From NCBI GenBank assembly GCA_910589275.1, contig CAJUTH010000021.1, positions 1 through 60,759 of the forward strand: DNA of 60,759 nucleotides. The letters are read 5' to 3'. Source of the stretch: an uncultured Dorea sp. Its GTDB lineage: Bacteria > Bacillota > Clostridia > Lachnospirales > Lachnospiraceae. Every line of letters starts with the position of its first letter. Position 1 is the first letter of the stretch. A program made the position numbers and the translations under genes. The notes below the pieces were generated by a model. That model had not been told where the DNA came from, made no database searches, and saw nothing but the letters and a program-made list of their open reading frames with translations. Below, piece by piece: positions 34,855-43,627 of the stretch.

Positions 34855-36702
34855 TCAGCTCCTTTGCTCCAGATAATAAAAACCATAAGCCGGAACGTGC
34901 AGATCCTGCAGCAGATATTCCTCTCCGGTCAGCATATCTGCAAACTTCCCCGGATCATAGGGGAAGGTAACCGTCTTTTCCCACTCGGTAAAGTTAAACA
35001 CGCCAATGATCTTCTGGCCCTCTGCGTACCGCCCGATGGCCAGCAGGCCGTCGTCGCCGGTATCCAGCGTCCACACATCCGCCGTCGTTCCAAAAGCCGG
35101 AGAGATTCCCCTCAGCCCCACCAGTGCATTCAATCCGCAAAACATGCTCCCCTCTGGGGTTTCCAAATCATACCGACGCTCCGAAAGCTCCCATTTCATG
35201 CTGCCCCGGTGCAGATAACGGCTGTCGCCTGCCTTTTTCGGATCATCCTTGTAGCTGTAGTCGTTTACCTGAGCCAGTTCGTCCCCGCTGTATAACATGG
35301 GAATGCCCGTCTGCATAAACATCATGGCATGCAGCGTCAAATCAAAACGCACCGCCCGCTCCATTGCTTCCCTGTCCTGTTCAAATCCCGCCTTTTCGAT
35401 ACCGCACAGGCTCGCCGTTGTGCCGCAGAGCCGGGCGTCGCCGCTGGCAATGTCGTCGTTGTACAACTCGCCCCTGCTGGCGCTGTTTCCTGCAAAGCCC
35501 TGAAAATAATCGTTTAGATACCGCTTATGGAGCACTTCATCTGTGCCAAAGTTCTGGTTAAGCCACTCATAATCCAATCCCCAGCCAATATCGTCATGGC
35601 AGCGGAGGTAATTTAAGAACACATACTCCTTGGGCAGAGCGTTTACCGCATCCAACTGCCTGCGGAGCAGACGCGTATCCCTAGTGGCCGCCGTATGCCA
35701 TGTGGTGCACATGGTGGTCACATTGTATAACAGATGGCACTCCGGTTTGTCTACGGTGCCGAAGTAGGGAACTACTTTTACCGGCTCCATAACCACCTCT
35801 CCTAACAGTACCACGCTTGGGCAGACAATTTCACCGATCATCCGCATCATCCTGACAATCGTATGGACCTTCGGGCGGTTGCGGCAGTCCGTCCCCAGTT
35901 CTTTCCATATGTAGGGCACCGCGTCAATGCGGATCATATCCATGCCTTTGTTCGCCAGAAATAGGTAATGATACATCATCTCATTGAATACCCGGGGATT
36001 CTGATAATTCAAATCCCACTGGTAGGGATAAAACGTAGTCATCACATAATGGCCGCAGTCCTCCAGCCATGTAAAATTCCCCGGCGCGGTAGAAGGGAAC
36101 ACCTGCGGTACGGTTTTCTCATACTCTGCCGGTATGGCAGGGTCAGCAAAAAAGAAATACCTGCTTATGTATTCCCCGTCTCCCTGTCTGGCTCTCTTTG
36201 CCCATTCGTGATCTTCACTGGTGTGGTTCATTACAAAATCCATACAGAGATTGATTCCCTTTTCATGGCATACGGCGGCCAGTTTTTCCAAGTCTTCCAT
36301 CGTCCCCAGATCAGGCCGGACCTTACGGAAATCCGCCACCGCGTAACCGCCGTCGCTGCGGCCCGGCACCGTGTCCAAAAAGGGCATCAGATGCAAAAGA
36401 TTTACGCCGGCCTGCTGGATATAAGGCAGTTTTTTTTGCAGTCCTTCCAGATTCCCGGCAAAATTATCAATATACAGCATCATCCCGGTAAGGGCGTTGG
36501 ACTTGTACCACTCCGAATCCCTCTCCCTCTCCAAATCCCGTTTCTTTAAAGCCGCCGGACGCGCTGCGGCGAAATCGTACAATTTCTCACACAGCTCTGC
36601 AAACATGGAACTATTTCCATACAGCTCCATATACAGCCAGCGCAGTTCCTCCATATGACGTTCCATGCGCTCATGAAACATCCTTTCTTCTTCCCTAGTC
36701 AT
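34855..36702 (-). CDS. GH13 amylosucrase/sucrose hydrolase-type enzyme
   Basis: A 615-residue GH13 enzyme of the amylosucrase branch. An N-terminal helical bundle precedes the barrel, as in amylosucrases. Catalytic elements are the nucleophile in MIRIDAVPYIWK, the acid in VLLGEVV, and the third Asp in LRCHDDIGWG, with the earlier DFVMNHT. No signal peptide. Its start is taken as the ATG at 36702 with a GCAGGTG site; a GTG at 36711 is possible. It would act on intracellular sucrose, by hydrolysis or glucan transfer. Telling the two apart needs assay. It lies in a HAD-GH13-GH36 operon. Confidence 0.82.
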   Translation of the reverse strand: MTREEERMFHERMERHMEELRWLYMELYGNSSMFAELCEKLYDFAAARPAALKKRDLERERDSEWYKSNALTGMMLYIDNFAGNLEGLQKKLPYIQQAGVNLLHLMPFLDTVPGRSDGGYAVADFRKVRPDLGTMEDLEKLAAVCHEKGINLCMDFVMNHTSEDHEWAKRARQGDGEYISRYFFFADPAIPAEYEKTVPQVFPSTAPGNFTWLEDCGHYVMTTFYPYQWDLNYQNPRVFNEMMYHYLFLANKGMDMIRIDAVPYIWKELGTDCRNRPKVHTIVRMMRMIGEIVCPSVVLLGEVVMEPVKVVPYFGTVDKPECHLLYNVTTMCTTWHTAATRDTRLLRRQLDAVNALPKEYVFLNYLRCHDDIGWGLDYEWLNQNFGTDEVLHKRYLNDYFQGFAGNSASRGELYNDDIASGDARLCGTTASLCGIEKAGFEQDREAMERAVRFDLTLHAMMFMQTGIPMLYSGDELAQVNDYSYKDDPKKAGDSRYLHRGSMKWELSERRYDLETPEGSMFCGLNALVGLRGISPAFGTTADVWTLDTGDDGLLAIGRYAEGQKIIGVFNFTEWEKTVTFPYDPGKFADMLTGEEYLLQDLHVPAYGFYYLEQRS

Positions 36703-36719
36703 TCTTATCACCTGCTTCC

Positions 36720-37550
36720 TTAAATTAAGTTCAATTTTTCAAAAGCTCTGTAAAGGCCGTCTTCTTCCACCGGCGGACATACTATGTCGGCAATTTCCAG
36801 AAGCGAAGGACTGCCGCCAGCCATGCAAACGCCTATTCTCGCCGCCTTTAACATCTCCAGATCATTCATACTGTCTCCAAAGGCAATGGTATCCTCTTTT
36901 AAGACGCCCAAAAAATCACAGAGCCTCTCCACCGCTTTTCCTTTATCAAAAGCCTTGCTTGACAGCTCCCCGTTCACGATGCCGCAGGCATCCTCGTCTT
37001 GTATGCAGAAATCAAATTCATCCTTCAGTACCTGCATAGGTTTTCTCAGCCGCTCGGCCCCGCGGCTCATGAACGCCATCCCATAGATCGGCTCGCCGTC
37101 ATATTCTGACATGGGATGGATGCCCAATTCATTTTCAATCTGGATCCTCCACCGCAGAAGCTCGCTGTTGGCTTTCGATTGAATATTTTCTGCTAAAAAT
37201 TCCTTAAATCCCTCGTCGGTATAACTGTGGTTCCTGCCCCCTATCGTGCGGTAAATGCCGCTTTCCTTAAAAATATCCAGCACTTTGGCCTGCTGATCCT
37301 TCGTCATCGGACAGTCATAAACCACCTGCCCTCCATACTCAATATAACCGCCGGCGCTTGCAGCCAGACCGTCAAAGCCATACTGCATCACAGGGAAGAG
37401 CATCCCGTAATTCCGTCCGGAACACAACACCACTTTATGCCCTTTTTCCCTTGCCAGCCGGACCGCCCGGACCGCAGACCGGGGCGGGACATTTTTCCCC
37501 GGTTCCGTCAGAGTACCGTCAATATCCAAAAATATCAATTTCCGCTCCAT
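36720..37550 (-). CDS. Cof-type HAD-IIB sugar phosphatase
   Basis: A 276-residue HAD hydrolase from the ATG at 37550 (AGGAGG upstream; the longer ORF to 37661 lacks a good site). The catalytic Asp9 and Asp11 are in FLDIDGTL, and a late FGDSMNDLEML motif supplies the magnesium-binding pair. The Cof cap domain is of the type IIB sort. It removes phosphate from a sugar phosphate or similar compound; the substrate is not predictable. It is the first gene of the operon with the GH13 and GH36 enzymes. Confidence 0.88.
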   Translation of the reverse strand: MERKLIFLDIDGTLTEPGKNVPPRSAVRAVRLAREKGHKVVLCSGRNYGMLFPVMQYGFDGLAASAGGYIEYGGQVVYDCPMTKDQQAKVLDIFKESGIYRTIGGRNHSYTDEGFKEFLAENIQSKANSELLRWRIQIENELGIHPMSEYDGEPIYGMAFMSRGAERLRKPMQVLKDEFDFCIQDEDACGIVNGELSSKAFDKGKAVERLCDFLGVLKEDTIAFGDSMNDLEMLKAARIGVCMAGGSPSLLEIADIVCPPVEEDGLYRAFEKLNLI

Positions 37551-37718
37551 AATAACCTCCTGCAATATATTTTTCAATATGTACTCGCTTTCATTTTGTT
37601 TATTATATTGGTTGTGTTTTTCTTTGTCAATCCACAGAATTTCTTTTTCTGTTTTGTACAAATTGAAAGTATGATTTTTGTATAAACTGCCATTTTTTTA
37701 ATTTTTTATCTTGCTATA

Positions 37719-37781
37719 TTGACTTTTTTCCCATACGCATGTTATTCTCCTTTCGTAATGAACGCGTGTACATTATATACA
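37719..37781. promoter_or_regulatory. Divergent control region of the sucrose-type locus
   Basis: The 274-bp gap between the HAD gene and the PTS gene holds no gene. It contains TTGACT (37719-37724), a near-cre sequence TGAACGCGTGTACA (37759-37772, two mismatches to the CcpA consensus), and a nearly palindromic 15-mer TGTACATTATATACA (37767-37781) that could be the LacI-family operator. Clear -10 elements are not certain. Confidence 0.4.
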
Positions 37782-37824
37782 ATTTTATTTGCTTTATCGA
37801 AAGAATGATTGTAAGGAGGAAACT

Positions 37825-39738
37825 ATGAACTACGATTATGCGAAAATCGCAAAAGAAGTCATCCAGGCCGTCGGCGGATTTGAAAATATCAAATCTGCCG
37901 CCCATTGCGCCACCCGTCTGCGCCTCATTGTGGCGGACCGTTCTCTGGCAGACGATGAAAAAGTCGGCGAAATTGACGCCGTAAAAGGAACCTTTTTTAC
38001 AGCCGGACAGTATCAGATTATCTTTGGCACCGGCCATGTCAACCGCGTCTATGAACAGATTGTCCAGCTTGGCGTTGCGGAAACTACTGCAAGCGAAGCG
38101 AAAGAAGCTAAAATGGATGGCAAAAACCAAGTGCAGAAAGCGATCCGTACCTTTGGAGATGTTTTTGTCCCCGTTATCCCTGCTTTGGTAGCCACCGGTC
38201 TGTTTCTCGGTTTAAAAGGGGCTCTGCTTAATGACAATTTCCTGAATTTATTCGGTATGACCAACGCCGATATTCCACAAACTTTCCAAGTTCTGGTGGA
38301 CGTACTTTCCGGAACTACTTTTGCTTTTCTGCCTGCCATTGTGTGCTGGTCCACGTTCCGTGTATTTGGCGGTTCCCCTGTTCTGGGGCTGATTCTGGGC
38401 CTGATGCTGGTAAACGGCTCCCTTCCGAACGCCTACTCGGTTGCGGATCCTTCCAGCGGCGTAACACCGCTTATGCTTTTTGGCTTCATTCCGATCGTAG
38501 GTTATCAGGGAAGCATCCTGCCGGCCTTTGTAGCCGGCGTAATCGGTAGCAAATTAGAGAAAAAGCTGCGCAAAACAGTCCCCGCAGTCTTTGACTTTAT
38601 GATTACGCCGTTTCTGGTACTGTTTGTTATGCTGATTCTCTCCCTTGTTGTGATCGGACCGCTCCTGCATGCGCTGGAAAACGTCTTGTTAGTCATCGCG
38701 GAATATGCGCTGGAGCTTCCTTTCGGTATCGGAGGACTGATTGTAGGCTTCTTCTGGTCCATCATCACCCTTACGGGCGTCCACCATATATTTAATATGT
38801 TAGAGATCAGCCTGCTGGCAAGCACAGGGTTCAACCCTTTCAACGCTATTTTGTGTATGTGCGGCTTTTCCTCAGCCGGCGTATGTCTTGCCATCTCCAT
38901 CAAGGCCAGAAAAAAAGAAATCCGCGCCATCGGTCCCAGCGCAACCGTATCGGCTCTGCTGGGTATCGGAGAGCCCGCATTGTTCGGCGTTATCCTGCGT
39001 TATGGCATGAAGCCGTTTTTACTTAGCTGCTCCATCAACGGAATCGCCGGCATGACTGCCATGCTGCTTGGAATGAAAGGTACCGGCAACGGCATCACCA
39101 CCATTCCGGGTATGCTGCTGTACATATATAAGCCATCCCAGCTAGCTATGTATGTGATACTTGCCCTTGCCACTTTCGTCACCGCTTTCTGCCTGTGCTG
39201 GTTCTTCGCGGTTCCTCCGGAAGTCATGGAAACCGATACGGCAGCGAAAAAGGACGACCAAAAACCGGCTCCCGCTCCGGTGCCTTTCCCGGATGTGCTG
39301 GGCGCTGCTGCTCAAGGGACCTTCATCCCTATGGAAGAAATTCCCGATCCTACATTTTCCCAAGGTATCGTGGGAATCTGCTGCGGAATCGAACCAGAAA
39401 CCGGAAAAGTTTATTCGCCTATGGACGGCACGATCAGTATGCTCGCTGACACGCTGCACGCGGTCGGCATCGAAGCAGGCGGCGTAGAACTCCTCCTCCA
39501 TATAGGTATAGATACTGTAACAATGAAGGGCGACGGCTTTACGAGCCACATAAAACAAGGACAGGCGGTTAAAAAAGGCGACCTCCTTCTGACTGTGGAT
39601 CTGGAAAAAATCAAGGCGGCCGGCCACCCTGCAACGATCATGGTAATCGTTACGAATTCGGATGCCCTTGCATCTGTTGAAGCAGCGGCCTCCGGAAAGG
39701 TGATGCCCGGCGACCAGTTAATGCTTTTGAAAGCATAA
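37825..39738 (+). CDS. PTS EIIBCA, sucrose/beta-glucoside family, single chain
   Basis: A 637-residue fused transporter. The EIIB phosphocysteine is Cys28 (AAHCATRLRL). The EIIC domain spans about residues 95-465 with about ten membrane segments and the PALVATGLFLGLKG opening typical of the sucrose/trehalose group. A linker follows, then an EIIA domain of the glucose type with the active histidine in LLLHIGIDTV. ATG at 37825 has AAGGAGG upstream. Local context (alpha-galactosidase, amylosucrase-type enzyme) favours sucrose or a sucrosyl sugar, but no sucrose-6-phosphate hydrolase is in the window. Confidence 0.88.
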   Translation: MNYDYAKIAKEVIQAVGGFENIKSAAHCATRLRLIVADRSLADDEKVGEIDAVKGTFFTAGQYQIIFGTGHVNRVYEQIVQLGVAETTASEAKEAKMDGKNQVQKAIRTFGDVFVPVIPALVATGLFLGLKGALLNDNFLNLFGMTNADIPQTFQVLVDVLSGTTFAFLPAIVCWSTFRVFGGSPVLGLILGLMLVNGSLPNAYSVADPSSGVTPLMLFGFIPIVGYQGSILPAFVAGVIGSKLEKKLRKTVPAVFDFMITPFLVLFVMLILSLVVIGPLLHALENVLLVIAEYALELPFGIGGLIVGFFWSIITLTGVHHIFNMLEISLLASTGFNPFNAILCMCGFSSAGVCLAISIKARKKEIRAIGPSATVSALLGIGEPALFGVILRYGMKPFLLSCSINGIAGMTAMLLGMKGTGNGITTIPGMLLYIYKPSQLAMYVILALATFVTAFCLCWFFAVPPEVMETDTAAKKDDQKPAPAPVPFPDVLGAAAQGTFIPMEEIPDPTFSQGIVGICCGIEPETGKVYSPMDGTISMLADTLHAVGIEAGGVELLLHIGIDTVTMKGDGFTSHIKQGQAVKKGDLLLTVDLEKIKAAGHPATIMVIVTNSDALASVEAAASGKVMPGDQLMLLKA

Positions 39739-40012
39739 GAATGTTGCTGTTCACACGCTGACTGAGGACGCGGATTGAATCAGGCGATACCCTCTAAGCA
39801 GACGAAGCAACATTCCGATGAACTACCGACCAACCGAGACTAAGACACTCAGGAGAGCCTTCGTGTCTAAGTCTCGGTATGTCGCTATTTCATCTCCATT
39901 AAACGCGCTTCTAAATTGTCTGCTTAGAGGGTATCGCCTGATTCAATCCGCTGTTTGCCAGTTACCCGGTGAACCGTAACGAGCCGCCCCAAATGATGAG
40001 GGCGGCTTTTTT
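39739..40012 (+). repeat. Structured region with a perfect 34-bp inverted repeat
   Basis: Immediately after the PTS stop is a nested set of dyads. A perfect 34-bp inverted repeat lies at 39770-39803 and 39918-39951, enclosing 114 bp. A 16-bp hairpin with one mismatch lies inside (39833-39848 with 39863-39878). A 10-bp pair (39739-39748 with 39806-39815) competes with the long arm. An intrinsic terminator closes the region at 39982-40012. No ORF is convincing. It may be a long 3' RNA structure, an invertible segment or a small mobile repeat; see findings. Confidence 0.7.
39982..40012 (+). terminator. Intrinsic terminator before the LacI-family gene
   Basis: AGCCGCCC (39982-39989) pairs with GGGCGGCT (40000-40007), then TTTTTC. 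Confidence 0.88.
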
Positions 40013-40017
40013 CTTTC

Positions 40018-40046
40018 TTGACAAGAATCGGGGTCTAGAATAAAAT
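40018..40046 (+). promoter_or_regulatory. LacI-family gene promoter
   Basis: TTGACA (40018-40023), a 17-nt spacer and TAAAAT (40041-40046): near consensus, so the regulator is expressed independently of the PTS gene. Confidence 0.75.
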
Positions 40047-40076
40047 ATAGAATGAATGAAGAAAGGAGGGGCTGCC

Positions 40077-41084
40077 ATGGTCAGCATGCAGGATATTGCC
40101 GATAAAGCGGGAGTTTCCAGAGTCACCGTTTCCAGAGTGCTTTCTAACCACCCTTCTGTCAAAGCGGAAACGCGGCAAAAGGTGCTCCGCTGGGTAAAGG
40201 AACTGGATTACGAACCGAATCTCATCGCCCAGAGTCTGGCCGGGAACCGAACCAACCTAATCGGCCTGCTGGTTCCGGAAATTGCCTACCCTTTTTTCAG
40301 TGAAATTATTGAATCCATAGAGAATCAAGCTTTTTATGAAGGATATAGTATTATTATCTGCAATACGCACCGCAGTCTGGATAAGGAAAAAAACATTCTC
40401 GCCCAGCTTCGCCAGCGGAAAGTAGATGGCATAATCGCGGTTCCTGTCTCTACGAAGCGAAGCCTTCCTGCCTACCAGCGCCTGCAGGTTCCGGCAGTTA
40501 TGATCACCAAACAGATGGAGGGATTTAGCAGCGTATATATCTCTCATTATCACGGCGGCCAGCAGATCGCCCGGCACTTTCTGAATATGGGATTTCAAAA
40601 AATCGGCTATATCGGTCCCACCAAAGAATCTACCTCCGCCCTGAAATACGCCGGATTTCAACAGTATTTGTCCGCCAGCCAGATTAATCTGACCGACGTA
40701 ATCGAGTGTCCGGCGCCAAAGAATATGAACGCCAGCCTTGTTTATAAGCTGGTCAAGCAATACGCCGCGGAGTCGGGCCTTCACTGTGAAGCATATCTGG
40801 CCAACGACGACATCACCGCCTGCGAAGCCATTACTGCTTTCCGTGAATTAGGTTATGCCGTTCCACAGGATATTGCCATTGCCGGTTTTGATAATTCCCT
40901 GCTGGCCAAGGAAATCAGCCCTAAGCTTACCGCCCTCGCCCAGCCTTTGGATGAGATTGGACGAAAATCCGTAGAAATCCTCTTGGATCAGATAAACAAC
41001 GGCGCACAACCGCGGATGTATGAACTGGAGTCCCGTATCATAGCCAGAGAATCTACAATCCGCTTTGTAACATCAAATCAGTAA
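40077..41084 (+). CDS. LacI/GalR family transcriptional regulator
   Basis: A 335-residue repressor from the ATG at 40077 (AAAGGAGGGG upstream). The helix-turn-helix and hinge MQDIADKAGVSRVTVSRVL are at the N-terminus. A periplasmic-binding-like sensor domain follows, with NRTNLIGLLVPEI and DIAIAGFDNSLLA. It lies just downstream of the sucrose-type PTS and probably controls that gene and the divergent HAD-GH13-GH36 operon through the dyad at about 37770. Ligand not predictable. Confidence 0.92.
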   Translation: MVSMQDIADKAGVSRVTVSRVLSNHPSVKAETRQKVLRWVKELDYEPNLIAQSLAGNRTNLIGLLVPEIAYPFFSEIIESIENQAFYEGYSIIICNTHRSLDKEKNILAQLRQRKVDGIIAVPVSTKRSLPAYQRLQVPAVMITKQMEGFSSVYISHYHGGQQIARHFLNMGFQKIGYIGPTKESTSALKYAGFQQYLSASQINLTDVIECPAPKNMNASLVYKLVKQYAAESGLHCEAYLANDDITACEAITAFRELGYAVPQDIAIAGFDNSLLAKEISPKLTALAQPLDEIGRKSVEILLDQINNGAQPRMYELESRIIARESTIRFVTSNQ

Positions 41085-41097
41085 ATCATTGTATACT

Positions 41098-41120
41098 TAA
41101 CGGACTACTAATGTCCGTTA
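41098..41120 (+). terminator. Hairpin after the LacI-family gene
   Basis: TAACGGAC (41098-41105) pairs with GTCCGTTA (41113-41120) in an 8-bp perfect stem. Another dyad, CCGGAGACTCCGG, follows near 41138. The T tail is weak. Confidence 0.5.
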
Positions 41121-41160
41121 TGGTATATAAAAAGCAGCCGGAGACTCCGGCCGATACATG

Positions 41161-41270
41161 AATGGGGCTGGTGCAAATGCATCAGCCCCATATAAAATCA
41201 AACTTCTTTCAACCAGTCTTACTCTTCCACCCAAGCGCGCAGCGCACCGCCCGTTTCCAGCTTTAAGAGC
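41161..41270 (-). pseudogene. Degenerate copy of the glpK 3' end and terminator
   Basis: This stretch aligns, on the same strand, with 44371-44492, the 3' end of glpK plus its downstream hairpin. Identity is roughly 80 percent by eye, with several short indels. It preserves the hairpin (ATGGGGCTGGTGC with GCATCAGCCCCAT) and the codons for a WKRAVRCAL segment of the GlpK C-terminus, but is out of any functional gene. It abuts the stop codon of the truncated symporter at 41272. Confidence 0.7.
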
Positions 41271-41271
41271 A

Positions 41272-42222
41272 TCACGAATCTTCTATTCCCTGCTCCCTTC
41301 TAAATTTATCCCAATCAAATACCGGTTCTTTGATTCCCTGTTTCAGTTGGAACTCATAATCCGCAATACATGCCTTTACCTGCTTGAAAAGAACCACCAT
41401 CGCAATCACATTTACCAATGACATCAGGCCGGCCGACAAATCTGTCAGTTCGAACATCTCGGTAGGAGAAAATACACAGGCAACAAGTATGACTGCTATC
41501 TGCAGGCAGGTATAAACCCGGAGAACCATTGTATTCCCTGTCAGAAACTGAACCTGTACTCCGCCGTTATAAAGACTGGAAACAATTGATGTAAATGCAA
41601 AGAACAAAAGCGCTGCGGCAATAATCCAAGGCGCCATATTCCCAAAAAACACACCGAACGCCATTTGTGACAGAGCTGCGCCTGTAACCTGTGTATAATC
41701 AGCTCCCGATAGCAAAATAATAATGCCTGTAGCCGTACAAACAAACAAGGTATCTACCGCTACGCCAAGGCTTCCAAGCAGCGCCTGCGTTACAGGATGT
41801 CTGGCATCCGATGCAGAACTGATCGTACAAGTCGTCCCCTGTCCGGCTTCGTTTGAAAAAATGCCCCTTGCCATTCCATATCGAAAAGCGCTTTTAATCC
41901 CATAACCCGCCGCGCCGCCAAATGCCGCCTGCGGCGTCAGCGCGCTTTTTACTACAAGCGCAAGAATCCCAGGTATTTGCGGAAGATGTGTTATAAGAAC
42001 GATAAACGCAAGAATTACATAGGCAGCCGTCATAAACGGTACAACTGCAGATGCAAAATCCGCCAGGCGCCTAAAACCTCCGAATACAATAAATCCGGCG
42101 CAAACTGCCAGTATTATGCCTACATAAATTGGACGAACTTCAGGCAACACCGTTTGAACTGCGTCAGCAATCCCATTAACGCATGTCATTACCGTCACCA
42201 TGCCGGTTCCGATCGCAACAAG
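41272..42222 (-). pseudogene. 5'-truncated AGCS-family sodium:alanine symporter
   Basis: An open frame of about 310 residues matching the middle and C-terminal part of the AGCS (alanine/glycine:cation symporter) family. Family motifs include GYGIKSAFRYGMARGIFSNE and the carboxyl-end transmembrane segments. Full-length members are about 440-540 residues, so about the first 130-150 are missing. In frame upstream of the first ATG (42201) there are only about ten more sense codons before a stop, at the point where the dpaL gene ends. The N-terminal segment appears deleted at that junction. A functional product is unlikely. Confidence 0.75.
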
Positions 42223-42224
42223 AA

Positions 42225-43448
42225 TTATCCTTTATCTGTACCATATCTTCCATTCCAGACAATTTTTCTATAGTTCTCCCGGTCAGTAACCCCCTCGGTA
42301 GAAAAACATAATATCCGGCTGTTTTCATCAAGACCGAGACGGCTCTTCAAACTTGCATACTCCGGATTCGTTAAAAGCGTAAACACAAATCCAAATGCCG
42401 CCGCCCCACTTTCACCTGAAACGATCCGGGGATCCTCTCCTATGGGTCCACCCAGCACGCGCATCCCATCTGCTGCGATTTCATCCGGAATGCTGGCAAA
42501 ATAATCCGCATGGTCCCTCATAATCTCCCACCCCAATGTACATGGCTCCCCACAGGCAAGGCCGGCCATAATTGTATTCATTTCCCCGCCTACTGTATAA
42601 AGTTTTCCGTCATTCGCTTCTGCCGTGCGGTAAATGCAGGCGGCCTGTTCCGGTTCAACGACCGTTACAATCGGCCGTTCTTTTCCATCTCCGTACACAT
42701 CTGCGAAAAAACCGGTAACTGCGCCGCTCATAGCACCTACTCCCGCTTGAAGGAAAATGTGTGTGGGACGTTCCAGCTTTCCCTGTTCCATCTGGTGATA
42801 AGCTTCGTACGCCATTGTGGTATATCCCTGCATGATATGGCGCGGTATTTCTTCGTATCCGTCCCATGCGGTATCCTGCACAAAAATCCAGCCCTTTTCC
42901 ATTGCCTCCGTATATGCTTTCCTCACACTCTCATCATAATTCAAATTCGTAATAGATGCTTTTGCACCCAGCCTGCGGATATTTTCTAACCTTTCGGCAG
43001 CGCTTCCCTTCGGCATATATACTACGCTCTTCTGCCCAATACGGCCTGCCGTCCATGCCACGCCCCTCCCATGGTTGCCGTCAGTGGCGGTTATAAAAGT
43101 CCTGTCTCCGAAAGCACCTCTCACCTCCGGATCCATAAGCCTGCGATAGCTCAACTCCTCTTTTGGAATGTTAAGTTCCTTCGCAATATAGGTTCCGATT
43201 GCATAACTTCCTCCTAGTACCTTAAACGCATTCAATCCAAAGCGGAAGCTCTCGTCCTTCATATAAATTCCTGAAACCCCGGTATATGCCGCAAGGTCTT
43301 TTAAAACCCACAACGGCGTTACTGAGTATTCCGGAAAGCTGCTGTGGAAATGGTTTACCCTTTCCGCCTGTTTATATCCAAAGAGGCTTACATCACTGGC
43401 ATTTTCCGTCGGCCTGCTTAAATGAACCATTTGAATCCTATTCTTCAT
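42225..43448 (-). CDS. dpaL: Diaminopropionate ammonia-lyase
   Basis: A 407-residue PLP enzyme of the tryptophan-synthase-beta fold. The PLP lysine is in FGLNAFKVLGGSYA, a glycine-rich cofactor loop TDGNHGRGVAW follows, and a GAGVGAMSGAV segment binds phosphate. Start at 43448 (AAGGAAA upstream) rather than the longer ORF. It splits 2,3-diaminopropionate to pyruvate and ammonia. It was probably co-transcribed with the symporter downstream before that gene was truncated, and is divergent from a GntR regulator. Confidence 0.9.
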   Translation of the reverse strand: MKNRIQMVHLSRPTENASDVSLFGYKQAERVNHFHSSFPEYSVTPLWVLKDLAAYTGVSGIYMKDESFRFGLNAFKVLGGSYAIGTYIAKELNIPKEELSYRRLMDPEVRGAFGDRTFITATDGNHGRGVAWTAGRIGQKSVVYMPKGSAAERLENIRRLGAKASITNLNYDESVRKAYTEAMEKGWIFVQDTAWDGYEEIPRHIMQGYTTMAYEAYHQMEQGKLERPTHIFLQAGVGAMSGAVTGFFADVYGDGKERPIVTVVEPEQAACIYRTAEANDGKLYTVGGEMNTIMAGLACGEPCTLGWEIMRDHADYFASIPDEIAADGMRVLGGPIGEDPRIVSGESGAAAFGFVFTLLTNPEYASLKSRLGLDENSRILCFSTEGVTDRENYRKIVWNGRYGTDKG

Positions 43449-43498
43449 TTTCCTTATCTCTTTTCTTTCATTTTCTTTTCTATCCATTATACAATATG

Positions 43499-43584
43499 TT
43501 GTATGCGATATATCACATATCTGTATTTTAATATTAACAACAAAACAGAAAATTGTCAATACAATAATTGTATATTGCATATCA
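43499..43584. promoter_or_regulatory. Two direct near-repeats between dpaL and gntR, candidate operators
   Basis: TTGTATGCGATATATCA (43499-43515) and TTGTATATTGCATATCA (43568-43584) agree at 13 of 17 positions. They lie in the AT-rich gap of 179 bp between divergent dpaL and the GntR gene. They could be sites for that regulator. Confidence 0.45.
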
Positions 43585-43627
43585 TTTAATTATATCGTAT
43601 AATTTGTTCAGAAAAGGAGGTATAGAT

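Noticed and set aside
36720..37661. Longer start for the HAD phosphatase at 37661
   Set aside because: The first 37 codons lack a ribosome binding site and are not HAD-like; AGGAGG stands before the ATG at 37550.
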